DNA of 33,975 bases from positions 1-33,975 of the forward strand of contig QFOV01000020.1 of NCBI GenBank assembly GCA_003248565.1, in the 5' to 3' direction. The position numbers were made by a program, and so were the translations under genes. Positions 6,695 to 14,862 of the stretch are shown piece by piece (the stretch's first letter is position 1; each line of letters starts with the position of its first letter). The DNA comes from Stenotrophomonas sp. GTDB taxonomy: Bacteria > Pseudomonadota > Gammaproteobacteria > Xanthomonadales > Xanthomonadaceae. The notes under the pieces are model-generated. The model had not been told where the DNA came from, did no database searches, and saw only the letters and a list, made by a program, of their open reading frames with translations.

Positions 6695-7951
6695 ATGAGC
6701 ACAGTTGATACCCACAACGATCCAGCCATCAGCCATCACGCTGCGCTCGATGCGCGAATGGTCGCGGCGGTCAAAGGCATCCGTTTGCTGAGTCTGACCA
6801 GTTGGCCGGCAGATACGCAGGCGCCGTTTCTGGAAAGTGTGGCGCGCGGTAACCCGGTACTGCCGCAGGTGGACTACCCCAAACTCGACTTCAGCGAGAC
6901 GCGGCGCGAACTGGCGGCGGTAATGGACGAGGTGGACGCCAGCCATCCACTGGGCAGTTACATCCAGGATTCTGCGCACAGCTGGGATCTGGCCGCCAGT
7001 CTGTTGGAAGGCCTGGGTACGCGCGCGGTGGACAACTATTCCACCCAGCTGTTCGGCGTGCCCGAGCAGCCGATGCCGGGCAATGGCCCGACCACCCGCG
7101 ATGCGGCACGGCACTTCATCCAGATCGCGCAGGAACTGGACCACGAGCTGCTGGCACCGGAAGAACAGGTACCTGTGTCGGCCACGGCCTTGCAGTTGAT
7201 GCTGCAGAGCGACCTGGATGAGTTCTTCGCAGGGCGCATGATCAGCGTGGAGCTGGATCCGGAACTGATCGCCAAGGCTGCCGCGGGGGCGACCCGCATC
7301 CGCCTGCGCACCCGCGCCACCTTCAGTGCCTATGACCGCGCGCAGCTCTACCACCACGAGGCGCTGGTGCATTCGCTGACCGCGCTCAACGGACGCGATC
7401 AGGTGGTGTTGCCGAGTTTGGCCTTGTCCTCGCCACGCATCACCGCGACCCAGGAAGGCCTGGCGACGTTTGCCGAACAGATCACCGGCAGCATCGACAT
7501 CCAGCGGCTCAAGCGCATCAGCTTGCGTATCGAGGCGATTGCGATGGCCCGCGATGGCGCCGACTTCATCGAGGTCTTCAACTACTTCCGCGCTGCAGGG
7601 CAGACTGCCGAGGAAAGTTTTTCCTCCGCACAACGCGTGTTCCGTGGCGTTCCCACCAGCGGTGGCGCGGCGTTCACCAAGGACACCGTCTACCTGCGCG
7701 GGCTGGTCTCGGTGCACACCTTCTTCCGGCAGATGCTGCGCGATGAGAAGCTGCAGACCTGTCGCTGGTTGTTCGCCGGCAAGATGACGCTGGAAGACGC
7801 ACAGGCGCTGACGCCGTTGTTTGAAGCTGGGGTGCTGGCACCGCCGCGTTGGTTGCCGCAGTGGATCAACCGCGCCAATGGCCTTGCTGGCGCATTGGCG
7901 TTCTCGCTGTTCGCCAACCGCATCCGCATGGACCAGATCAGCGAAACCTGA
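6695..7951 (+). CDS. QEGLA-motif (DUF1704/TIGR02421) protein, putative metallopeptidase
   Basis: A 418-residue member of the family annotated as flavohemoglobin expression-modulating QEGLA motif protein. The signature is TQEGLATFAEQ (Q253-A257). About 30 residues before it, YHHEALVHSL gives H221-E222-x3-H226. An HExxxH pair followed by a Glu in a (Q/T)EG motif is the zinc site described for the eukaryotic DUF1704 relatives, the MATCAP tyrosine carboxypeptidases. A metallocarboxypeptidase role for this bacterial protein is therefore plausible, but it is inferred. The ATG at 6695, with gaggcagg just upstream, is chosen over an upstream in-frame start that translates repeat sequence. It converges on the broken FAD oxidoreductase gene with only six bases between stops. 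Confidence 0.88.
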   Translation: MSTVDTHNDPAISHHAALDARMVAAVKGIRLLSLTSWPADTQAPFLESVARGNPVLPQVDYPKLDFSETRRELAAVMDEVDASHPLGSYIQDSAHSWDLAASLLEGLGTRAVDNYSTQLFGVPEQPMPGNGPTTRDAARHFIQIAQELDHELLAPEEQVPVSATALQLMLQSDLDEFFAGRMISVELDPELIAKAAAGATRIRLRTRATFSAYDRAQLYHHEALVHSLTALNGRDQVVLPSLALSSPRITATQEGLATFAEQITGSIDIQRLKRISLRIEAIAMARDGADFIEVFNYFRAAGQTAEESFSSAQRVFRGVPTSGGAAFTKDTVYLRGLVSVHTFFRQMLRDEKLQTCRWLFAGKMTLEDAQALTPLFEAGVLAPPRWLPQWINRANGLAGALAFSLFANRIRMDQISET

Positions 7952-7957
7952 GTTGGT

Positions 7958-9131
7958 TCAGTGCGTGCCCAGCAACTGCTGCACCGCGCGCTCGCCACTG
8001 CCCATCGCCAGCGTCCAGCCGAGCATGCCGTGGCCGATATTGCAGGCCAGGCCGTCGCCGAGGTTCCTGATGATCGGTGAGGTCCACGGCGTGACCGGGC
8101 GCAGCCCGGCCCAGCTGCTTTCGATGTGCCCATAATCGGCGGCCTCGGGCAACGACGCGCGTGCCTGCGCGATCAGCGTTGCCAGCCGCGCCGGTTCGGG
8201 CGCGGGGTTCCAATCGTTGAGGTCAGCCAGGCCAGCGACGCGGATGCGCTCGCCGAGGCGGCAGAACACCAGCTTGCGCTTGGTGTCGGTGATGCTGACC
8301 TTGGGTGCATTGCTGCCCAACGGTGCGGTGAACGAGTAACCCTTGATCGCCATCACCGGCATGCGCAGGCGCAGCGGCTTGAGCAGGGCAGGGCTGTTGA
8401 TGCCGGCGCAGACCAGCACGCGCGCTGCCTGCAGCGTGCGGCCATCGTGGGCCTGCAGCTGCCAGTGTTCACTCGCGCGGCGCAGTGACTGCGTATCGAA
8501 TCCGAACAGCGCCTGCACGCCGTAGTGCTGCTGCACTACCTGCAGCAGGCCTTGGCTGAAACGGTAGGGGTCGCCGGCTTCCTCCTCGGGCGAATAGACG
8601 CCGCCGGCCAGCCACGGCGCGCCGCTGAGTGCAGGCTCGATGGCGGTGGCTTCGGCCGCGTTGACCAGCCGTTGCTGCACGCCATGGCCGCGCTTGAGCG
8701 CGATCATCGCCGCCGCTCCCTGCACGCCTTCGGCGGAGGGGTAGAGGTGCAGCTTGCCGGAGACCTCATGATCGAAATCGATGGGGTGCTGTTGCAGCAA
8801 GGCCTGCATGGCCTTGCGCGATTCCAGTGCCAGTTCCAGCGTGGCCAGGGTATTGCGCTGCAGGCCTGCCGCGTTGGCCTGGCGCAGGAAGGCCAGGCCC
8901 CAGCGCAGGAAATCCGGATCAGCCGACCAGCGTGTGCGGAAAGGCCCGTTGCGGCCGAATGCCATTTCCGGCAGTTGCGCCCAGGTTGCCGGGCCGGCCA
9001 TCGCGATCCAGCAGCAGCACCGAACAACCGCGCTTTGCAGCGGCATACGCGGTGGCCAGGCCCACCACGCCAGCGCCGATGACGACCAGGTCAGGGCGGG
9101 AAGAAGGGGCGGGCACTGCGTTGGATGTCAT
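7958..9131 (-). pseudogene. DadA-like FAD-dependent D-amino-acid dehydrogenase, internal deletion with frameshift
   Basis: The gene begins at ATG 9131 with a good FAD-binding start. DLVVIGAGVVGLATAYAAA holds the GxGxxG dinucleotide motif and LLLDRDGRPG (39-48) ends the second beta strand. After codon 48 (about 8984-8990) that frame drifts and stops at 8919. The rest of the enzyme continues in another frame from about TWAQLPEMAFGRNGPFRTRW to the stop at 7958. It includes PDFLRWGLAFLR and the C-terminal GLRPVTPWTSPIIRNLGDGLACNIGHGMLGWTLA flavin-binding segment. DadA and glycine-oxidase relatives have about 20-25 more residues at this point, including the TSxANxGQ flavin-contact loop. So this is a deletion that also shifts frame, not a simple one-base slip. 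An intact enzyme would oxidise D-amino acids to keto acids, fitting the operon. Confidence 0.85.
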
Positions 9132-9219
9132 CAGCGGAGCGGTGCTACAGGGCGAGTAGGGCCCCATTGTCGCGCCAACCCGTGCACAAGGCACGGGTAT
9201 GGCGCACGGAACCGGCAGC

Positions 9220-10425
9220 TTAGTGCGGCCAGAAGTTCAGGAAGCCGGTGATGATCAGCGCATTGATGAAGTCGATGAAGAATGCGCCCACCAGCGGCGC
9301 CACCAGGAAGGCGCGCGGCGCCGGCCCGTAGCGCTGCGCCAGCCGGCGCATCACCGCCATCGCGTTGGCGGTGGTGCCGAGCATGAAGCCGATGAAGCCA
9401 CCGCCCATTACCGCCGCGTCGTAATCGCGGCCCATCAACCAGTAGATCGGCACCGCGAACAGCGCCACCACCGAGACCTGGATGATCAGGTTGACCAGCA
9501 ACGGCAAGCCCATACCAGCCAATTCCCAGAGTTTCAGGTCCATCAGTGCGATGGCCAGGAACAGGGCCAGGCTGATGTTGCCGATCAGGTCGGTGGTCGG
9601 CACCGACAGCTTGATCCAGCCGGTGTAGTCGTCGATGTTGCGGATCACCGCGCCGACCAGCATCGCGCCGATATAGGTCGGCAGGGTCAGGCCGATGCCT
9701 TCGAAGCCCTTGCCCACCCACACGCCCAGCCACATCGCCATCAGCAGCACGACGATGCTCTTGAGCGCGTCGAACTCGCGGGCCGACTCGCTGGGGTAAC
9801 GCACGGTGACTGCTTCGTCCTCACCGAGCTGCGCGCCGGTGGCCTTCTGGCTGGGATGCTTCACCTTGAAGCGCTGCATCAGCACGGTGATCACCGGGCC
9901 GCCAACCAGGCCGCCGCAGATGATGCCGGCCATGGCCGCCGTCACCGCCAGGCTTTCCGCGCCAACCAGGCCGGCCTGCTCGAAATGCCCGGCAAAGGCC
10001 AGGCCGGTGGCTGGGCCGCCGGTCAGCGTTGCCGAACCAGCCAATACGCCGAACATCGGGTTCAGGCCGAACAGCTTGGCGACACTGATGCCGATCAGGT
10101 TCTGCAGCACCGCGAAGATGCTGCCGATCAGCAGGAACAACATCACCTGTTTGCCGCTGACGCGTAGCAGCCGCAGGCTGGCGTTGATGCCCAAGGTGGT
10201 GAAGAACGCCACCATCAGCGGTGTCTTGAGTGTGGTGTCGAGTGTGAACAGGGTGGTCTGCTGACCATGTGCCCACCATACGGCCAATGCCACCAGCAGG
10301 CCGCCAACCACCGGTTCAGGCAGGTTGTAGCGGCGGAAGAACGGAATGGCACGGCACAATGCGTAGCCGGCGAACAGGGTCAAGCCCGCGAAGGCGACCG
10401 TCTGTACGGCGTCAAGTTGAATCAT
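9220..10425 (-). CDS. gltS: Sodium/glutamate symporter GltS
   Basis: A 401-residue inner-membrane carrier of the glutamate:Na+ symporter (ESS) family, about 10-12 hydrophobic segments from the first residues to the end. The two pore-loop signatures are present: GSATLTGGPATGLAFA in the first half and GGGFIGFMLGTTANAMAVM in the second, with PLVGAFFIDFINALII at the C-terminus. It imports glutamate with sodium, and some members also accept D-glutamate. Its place in a D-amino-acid cluster makes uptake of D-glutamate or an acidic D-amino acid worth considering. It lies between the RidA gene, separated by a SMAG cluster, and the broken DadA-like gene. Confidence 0.93.
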   Translation of the reverse strand: MIQLDAVQTVAFAGLTLFAGYALCRAIPFFRRYNLPEPVVGGLLVALAVWWAHGQQTTLFTLDTTLKTPLMVAFFTTLGINASLRLLRVSGKQVMLFLLIGSIFAVLQNLIGISVAKLFGLNPMFGVLAGSATLTGGPATGLAFAGHFEQAGLVGAESLAVTAAMAGIICGGLVGGPVITVLMQRFKVKHPSQKATGAQLGEDEAVTVRYPSESAREFDALKSIVVLLMAMWLGVWVGKGFEGIGLTLPTYIGAMLVGAVIRNIDDYTGWIKLSVPTTDLIGNISLALFLAIALMDLKLWELAGMGLPLLVNLIIQVSVVALFAVPIYWLMGRDYDAAVMGGGFIGFMLGTTANAMAVMRRLAQRYGPAPRAFLVAPLVGAFFIDFINALIITGFLNFWPH

Positions 10426-10728
10426 AGGGTTGGGGACCTTACACCAGCGAAGGGCGAACTTTGTCGTTCCTTACGCACAATAGCAACCGGGCCTAAAGGC
10501 ACTGGCTGGGCATGAAGGTCAGATCGGAGCCAAGAAAATGGGTAGTACTGTAGTGCCGAGCCATGCTCGGCAGAAGCTTTACCGGTAATGCCCCAGCCGA
10601 GCATGGCTCGGCTCTACAAATGCGGGTATCCCGGTAATGCCCCAGCCGAGCATGGCTCGGCTCTACAGATGCGGGTATCCCGGTAATGCCCCAGCCGAGC
10701 ATGGCTCGGCGCTACCTGGAGGCGTGGA
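10426..10728. other. gltS/ridA intergenic region
   Basis: About 300 bases without a gene. The half nearest ridA (10550-10715) is the SMAG array. The half nearest gltS (10426-10549) has no repeat and should hold the leader of gltS. An AAGGT about nine bases before the gltS ATG (minus strand) is the only ribosome-binding candidate. I see no confident promoter. Short frames across the SMAG copies encode repetitive peptides and are artefacts. Confidence 0.6.
10550..10715. repeat. SMAG REP cluster with a 49-bp tandem array
   Basis: One forward GTAG copy at 10550-10571 faces three reverse copies at 10596-10617, 10645-10666 and 10694-10715. The reverse copies repeat with an exact 49-base period that includes the spacer (atgcgggtatcccggtaatg), so the unit was amplified in tandem. 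The last copy differs at the base before CTAC (g instead of t). The array sits inside the D-amino-acid cluster between ridA and gltS, where it could lower expression of the downstream genes. Confidence 0.9.
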
Positions 10729-11127
10729 TCAGTCGCGCTGCGGGCGCTTGTAGGCCACGCAATCCACTTCCACCTTGCAGTCCACCACCATGCGGCTTTC
10801 GACGCAGGCGCGGGCCGGCGGGTTTTCGCCGAAGTAATGCTTGAACACGCCATTGAAGGCGTAGAAGTCGCGGGCGTCGTCAAGCCACACGCCGCAGCGC
10901 ACGACATGCTCGGGGCCGTAGCCGGCTTCGGCCAGTATCTGCAGCACGTTGCCAATGACCACGTGCGATTGCTCGGTCACGGTGCCAGCGACCAGTTCGC
11001 CGTCGCGCATCGGTACCTGCCCGGAGACGAACAGCCAGCCGTCGGCTTCGACCGCGCGCGAGAACGGCATGTGCTGCTTGCCTTGGCCAACGCCGCCTTC
11101 GGCGCCATAGCGTTTGATGTCACTCAT
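10729..11127 (-). CDS. RidA (YjgF/UK114) family protein
   Basis: A 132-residue RidA-fold protein with GWLFVSGQVPMRDGELV, the Arg-containing segment ARACVESRMVVDCKVEVDCVAY and a central DDARDFYAFNGVFKHYFG. RidA proteins hydrolyse reactive enamine/imine intermediates released by PLP-dependent dehydratases and by FAD-dependent amino-acid oxidases, giving keto acids and ammonia. The C-terminal block places Arg at the position of the archetype's catalytic Arg105, so hydrolase activity is likely. Its place between a D-aminoacylase and a D-amino-acid oxidase homologue, downstream of a DSD1 enzyme, fits detoxification of imines made by this pathway. It is probably co-transcribed with the D-aminoacylase gene, 35 bases upstream. 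Confidence 0.9.
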   Translation of the reverse strand: MSDIKRYGAEGGVGQGKQHMPFSRAVEADGWLFVSGQVPMRDGELVAGTVTEQSHVVIGNVLQILAEAGYGPEHVVRCGVWLDDARDFYAFNGVFKHYFGENPPARACVESRMVVDCKVEVDCVAYKRPQRD

Positions 11128-11162
11128 CGGTATTCCTTTGTAATGGGTACAGCGGTTGCAAC

Positions 11163-12602
11163 TCAGGCTGCTGGTGCAGCCTCTGGGCAGACAAAACGGC
11201 CGGCGCGGGCAACGACCTGCTTGCCGTCGTAACTCAGGCAGCCGTTGACCCAGACCGCGTTGATGCCATCGGCGGCGCGGATCGGGTCGTGGAAACTTGC
11301 CGTGTCACGTATCCGTGCCGGGTCGAACAGCACCAGATCAGCGCACCAGCCAGCGCGGATGAAGCCGCGCGCACCCATCGCGAAGCGTGATGCGGGCAGG
11401 CCGGTCATCTTGTGCACGGCGGTATGCAGGGGGAACAGCTGCTCATCGCGGGCGTAATGGCCAAGCACGCGTGGGAAGGTGCCCCATAGCCGCGGATGCG
11501 GACGCGGATCGCGCGGCAAGCCATCCGAGCCGATCATGGTCAGCGGATGGGCAAGGATCTGGCGCACGTCGGCCTCGTCCATGCCGTGGTAGACCGCACC
11601 GGCCGGTTGCAGGCGGATTGCGGCATCCAGCAGCGAGATATTCCAGTCGGCGGCGATCGCCGCCAGCAGGCGGCCGCCCTGGGCGGGCTCGGGCTCGGAC
11701 CAGGTGATCAGGATGTCGAAGGCATCGGTGACCTGTTTCAGGTCCAGGGTCGAGGCACTGGCGGCATAGGGATAGCAATCGCAGGCGACATCCTGGTTGG
11801 CCGAGGCGGCGTGCAGGCTGGCCAGCACTTCGCCGCTGCGGCCCCAGTTGTCGATGCCGGCGCACTTCAGGTGCGAGACGCGCACCGCTGCCTGCGGCGC
11901 GCGTGCGGCATGGAAGGCTTCTTCCATCGCCTCGAGGATGCCGCCGAATTCATCGCGCAGGTGGGTGGCATACAGCCCGTTGCGCGGCAGTTCCTCTGCC
12001 AGTGCATCCACTTCCGACGACGGCGCGCTGAAGGCCGACGCATAGGCCAGGCCGCTGCTCAGGCCGAGTGCACCCTGGGTGAGGCTGTCACGCAGCTGCG
12101 TGCGCATCGCGCTGATTTCTTCGGCGCTGGCGGCGCGGTCGAGCCGGTCCATGTGGTTCTGGCGCAGGGCGGTGTGGCCGACCAGTGCGGCCACGTTCGT
12201 TGCAGGGCCGGCGAGCTCCACCGCCTTGCGGTAGCTGGCGAAATCCGCATAGCGGAAATCCTCGGCATCGCCCAGCAGGTTCATCGGGTCCGGCACCTGA
12301 TCGCGGATCTGCACCGGGCTGGCGCTGATGCCGCAGTTGCCAACCACCACGGTGGTCACGCCCTGTGACAACTTGCTGAGCATGTCCGGGTTGCGGATTA
12401 CTTCCAGATCGTCATGGGTATGCACGTCGATGAAGCCCGGCGCCAGCGCCAGGCCCTGCGCGTCGACCACGTGCGCCGCCGGCGCGTCGCCAAGCTGGCC
12501 AACCGCGACGATACGCCCGGCATTGATGGCCACATCACCCTGCACGCCAGCCTGGTCGCTGCCATCGAAGATCAGGGCGTTGCGTATCAAGAAATCATGC
12601 AT
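11163..12602 (-). CDS. N-acyl-D-amino-acid deacylase (D-aminoacylase)
   Basis: A 479-residue amidohydrolase-superfamily enzyme. The metal motif HTH is in APGFIDVHTHDD (H61, H63), and the Cys ligand typical of D-aminoacylases is C90 in VVVGNCGIS. Further expected ligands are in ATHLRDE, RVSHLKCAG and IGSDGLPRDPRPHPR (catalytic Asp). The N- and C-terminal beta-sandwich parts flank the barrel (MHDFLIRNALIFDG, and GWCADLVLFDPARIRDTASF). It would release free D-amino acids from N-acetylated forms. Whether it prefers neutral D-amino acids, D-Glu or D-Asp is not decidable by eye. It starts three bases after the RpiR stop, so the genes are translationally linked. Confidence 0.93.
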   Translation of the reverse strand: MHDFLIRNALIFDGSDQAGVQGDVAINAGRIVAVGQLGDAPAAHVVDAQGLALAPGFIDVHTHDDLEVIRNPDMLSKLSQGVTTVVVGNCGISASPVQIRDQVPDPMNLLGDAEDFRYADFASYRKAVELAGPATNVAALVGHTALRQNHMDRLDRAASAEEISAMRTQLRDSLTQGALGLSSGLAYASAFSAPSSEVDALAEELPRNGLYATHLRDEFGGILEAMEEAFHAARAPQAAVRVSHLKCAGIDNWGRSGEVLASLHAASANQDVACDCYPYAASASTLDLKQVTDAFDILITWSEPEPAQGGRLLAAIAADWNISLLDAAIRLQPAGAVYHGMDEADVRQILAHPLTMIGSDGLPRDPRPHPRLWGTFPRVLGHYARDEQLFPLHTAVHKMTGLPASRFAMGARGFIRAGWCADLVLFDPARIRDTASFHDPIRAADGINAVWVNGCLSYDGKQVVARAGRFVCPEAAPAA

Positions 12603-12605
12603 GGA

Positions 12606-13487
12606 TCAGTCACCCAGCGGCAGGCGCGAATCGCCGCCACGGTGGCGGTCCAGGGCCAGCTTGATGCGGCGCAGATGCTCGTGGTTGGCGTTGGCGTCGT
12701 TGAGTGCGGTGGTGGTGGCAAGCACGTCGATCGCCAGCATCATCGCGTAGCGCGAGGCCGAGGGCTTGAACACGAAGTCGGTTTCCTCGATCTGGATCGG
12801 CAACAGCCAGTCGCTGCGTTCTGCCAGGGCGGTGTTGGCCTGGGTGATGGCGCCGATGCGGGCACCGTAGGTGCGTGCGATGTCCACCGCCGAGACGATT
12901 TCCGGGGTAATGCCGCTGACCGACAGCACCAGTACCAGATCCTGCGGGCCGAGCGTGGCGCCGATGATCTTCATCATCAAGGCATCGCTGCAGGCCGAGA
13001 CGGGACGACCGAAGCGGACGAAGCGGCTCTGCAGCTCCTGTGCGAATACCGTTGAGCAACCACCGAGACCGAAGATGTGGATCATGCGTGCCTGGCAGAT
13101 GGTTTCGGCCAGTTCCTGCACCACGTCCTCTTTCAGGTTGGCGATGTTGTGACGCAGGCTTTCCTGGATGTCATCGCAGATCTGCGCGTACAGCGCGGAT
13201 ACCGGCGGTGCGTTCTGCTGCTCCAGGAAGCGCTTGCCGACCGCGCTGGCCGAGGCCAGCCGTGCGCGCAGTTCGCGGACGTGTTCGCAGCCCAGCGCCT
13301 TGGCAAAGCGCGAGATGGCGGCAGCGCTGACTTCGGCGCGGTCGGCCAGCTCGCTGACGCCGTACTGAGCGGCGGCATCCACATCGGCCAGGATGGCCGC
13401 GGCAATCCGCGCCTCGACCGGGCTGAACTCGTGCTGGCGCTGGCGCAGCTCATAGACGATATCGAACGTATTCTGCGACATGTTCAA
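12606..13487 (-). CDS. MurR/RpiR family transcriptional regulator
   Basis: A 293-residue regulator. The N-terminal helix-turn-helix comprises QYGVSELADRAEVSAAAISRFAKALGCEHVRELRARLA, and a C-terminal SIS domain follows (IHIFGLGGCSTVFAQELQSRFVRFGRPV, then LVLVLSVSGITPEIVSAVDIARTYGARIGAITQ). SIS domains of this family usually bind phosphosugars. In D-amino-acid clusters the ligand is unknown. It overlaps the permease gene upstream by four bases (stop/start ATGA) and is inside the operon it most likely controls. The candidate operators are the two palindromes at 16110-16122 and 16198-16210. Confidence 0.93.
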   Translation of the reverse strand: MNMSQNTFDIVYELRQRQHEFSPVEARIAAAILADVDAAAQYGVSELADRAEVSAAAISRFAKALGCEHVRELRARLASASAVGKRFLEQQNAPPVSALYAQICDDIQESLRHNIANLKEDVVQELAETICQARMIHIFGLGGCSTVFAQELQSRFVRFGRPVSACSDALMMKIIGATLGPQDLVLVLSVSGITPEIVSAVDIARTYGARIGAITQANTALAERSDWLLPIQIEETDFVFKPSASRYAMMLAIDVLATTTALNDANANHEHLRRIKLALDRHRGGDSRLPLGD

Positions 13488-14839
13488 AGCACCATGGACA
13501 GGGCCATCACCAGGGAAAGGGCGATGACGGAGATGAGAGTTTCGAGCACCGTCCAGGTCTTGAAGGTCTGGGCGACAGTCATGTTGAAGTATTCCTTCAC
13601 CAGCCAGAAGCCACCGTCGTTGACGTGTGACAGCACCACCGAGCCGGCACCGGTGGCCAGCACCAGCAATTCAGGGTGGGCATAGCCCATGGCGGCTGCA
13701 ATCGGCGCGACGATGCCGGAGGCAGTGGTCATCGCCACGGTTGCCGAGCCGGTGGCGATGCGCATCAGCGCGGCCATGGTCCAGCCCATCAGCAGCGGCG
13801 ACAGTTCGAAGCGTTGCGACAAGCCGATGATCTCGGCGGCCACGCCGGTATGCACGAGGATGCCGTTGAGGCCGCCACCGGCGCCCACCAGCAAGGTGAT
13901 CGCTGCCGTGGGCGCCAGGCATTCCTGGGTGAACTTGAGGATCTGTTCACGGCTGAAGCCGCGCATCAGACCCAGGGTGATGAAGCTCATCAGGGTCGCT
14001 AGTAGCAACGCGACCACCGAGTGGCCGATGAAGCGCAGGCCGTGGTTGAGCGCCGAGCCGGGTGTTGCGATCTGGTCGGCCCAGCCGCCGAGCAGCATCA
14101 GCACCACCGGCAACAGCAAGGTGGCCAGGGTGATGCCGAAGCCGGGCAGCTGCTCATCGGGAATGCGGCCATGGCCTTCGTCCAGCAGCGCCGCTTCCAT
14201 CGGGTTGTGCGCGGGCAGCTTGACCCGTGGCGCGACGAATTTGGCGAATACCGGGCCAGCGACAGCGGCGGTCGGCAAGCCGATCAACAGCGAATAGAAC
14301 ACGGTGCGGCCGACATCGGCGCCATAGGCATTCACCGCCAACATTGCCGCCGGATGCGGCGGCACCAGGCCATGCACCACCGACAAGCCGGCCACCATCG
14401 GCAGGCCGACCAGCAGCAGCGGCACACCGGTGCGGCGGGCGACGTTGAGCACGATCGGGATCAGCAACACGAAGCCGACCTCGAAGAAGATCGGCAAGCC
14501 CACGCAGAAGGCGATCAACATCATCGCCCAGTGCACGTTCTTCGTGCCGAAGCGGGCGATCAGGGTACGCGCGATGCGCTCGGCGCCGCCGGACTCGGCC
14601 ATCATCTTGCCGAGCATGGTGCCCAGCGCGACGATCAATGCGATATGCCCCAGCGTCTTGCCGACACCTTGTTCGTAGGCGGGCAGGATCTCCGGCGCCG
14701 GCATGCCGGCAAACAGCGCCAGGCCCACCGACACCAGGGTGACGCTGATGAAGGGATTGAGTCGGAAGCGGGCGATCAGCACGATCAGTGCAAGGATCGA
14801 CAATGCGGCGTAGATCAACAGCAGATTACCGTCGGTCAT
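13484..14839 (-). CDS. GntP-family permease (gluconate / D-serine type transporter)
   Basis: A 451-residue inner-membrane permease with about 12 or more hydrophobic segments. It begins with LLLIYAALSILALIVLIARFRLNPF and carries family segments such as GVGKTLGHIALIVALGTMLGKMMAESGGAERIA, VHGLVPPHPAAMLAVNAYGAD and SHVNDGGFWLVKEYF. The GntP family includes gluconate permeases and the D-serine permease DsdX. The flanking DSD1 enzyme and D-aminoacylase point to a D-amino acid, perhaps D-serine or an N-acyl form, as substrate; this is an inference from context. It is 23 bases downstream of the DSD1 gene and overlaps rpiR. Confidence 0.92.
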   Translation of the reverse strand: MTDGNLLLIYAALSILALIVLIARFRLNPFISVTLVSVGLALFAGMPAPEILPAYEQGVGKTLGHIALIVALGTMLGKMMAESGGAERIARTLIARFGTKNVHWAMMLIAFCVGLPIFFEVGFVLLIPIVLNVARRTGVPLLLVGLPMVAGLSVVHGLVPPHPAAMLAVNAYGADVGRTVFYSLLIGLPTAAVAGPVFAKFVAPRVKLPAHNPMEAALLDEGHGRIPDEQLPGFGITLATLLLPVVLMLLGGWADQIATPGSALNHGLRFIGHSVVALLLATLMSFITLGLMRGFSREQILKFTQECLAPTAAITLLVGAGGGLNGILVHTGVAAEIIGLSQRFELSPLLMGWTMAALMRIATGSATVAMTTASGIVAPIAAAMGYAHPELLVLATGAGSVVLSHVNDGGFWLVKEYFNMTVAQTFKTWTVLETLISVIALSLVMALSMVL

Positions 14840-14862
14840 GCGTACAGGCTCGATGGAAGCGG

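Noticed and set aside
9199..10167. 322-codon plus-strand frame opposite gltS
   Set aside because: Antisense to a membrane protein gene; His/Gln/Asp/Ala-rich with no domain.
10596..10715. Three regularly spaced repeats as a CRISPR array
   Set aside because: The spacers are identical to one another and the units are SMAG palindromes, so this is a tandem duplication.
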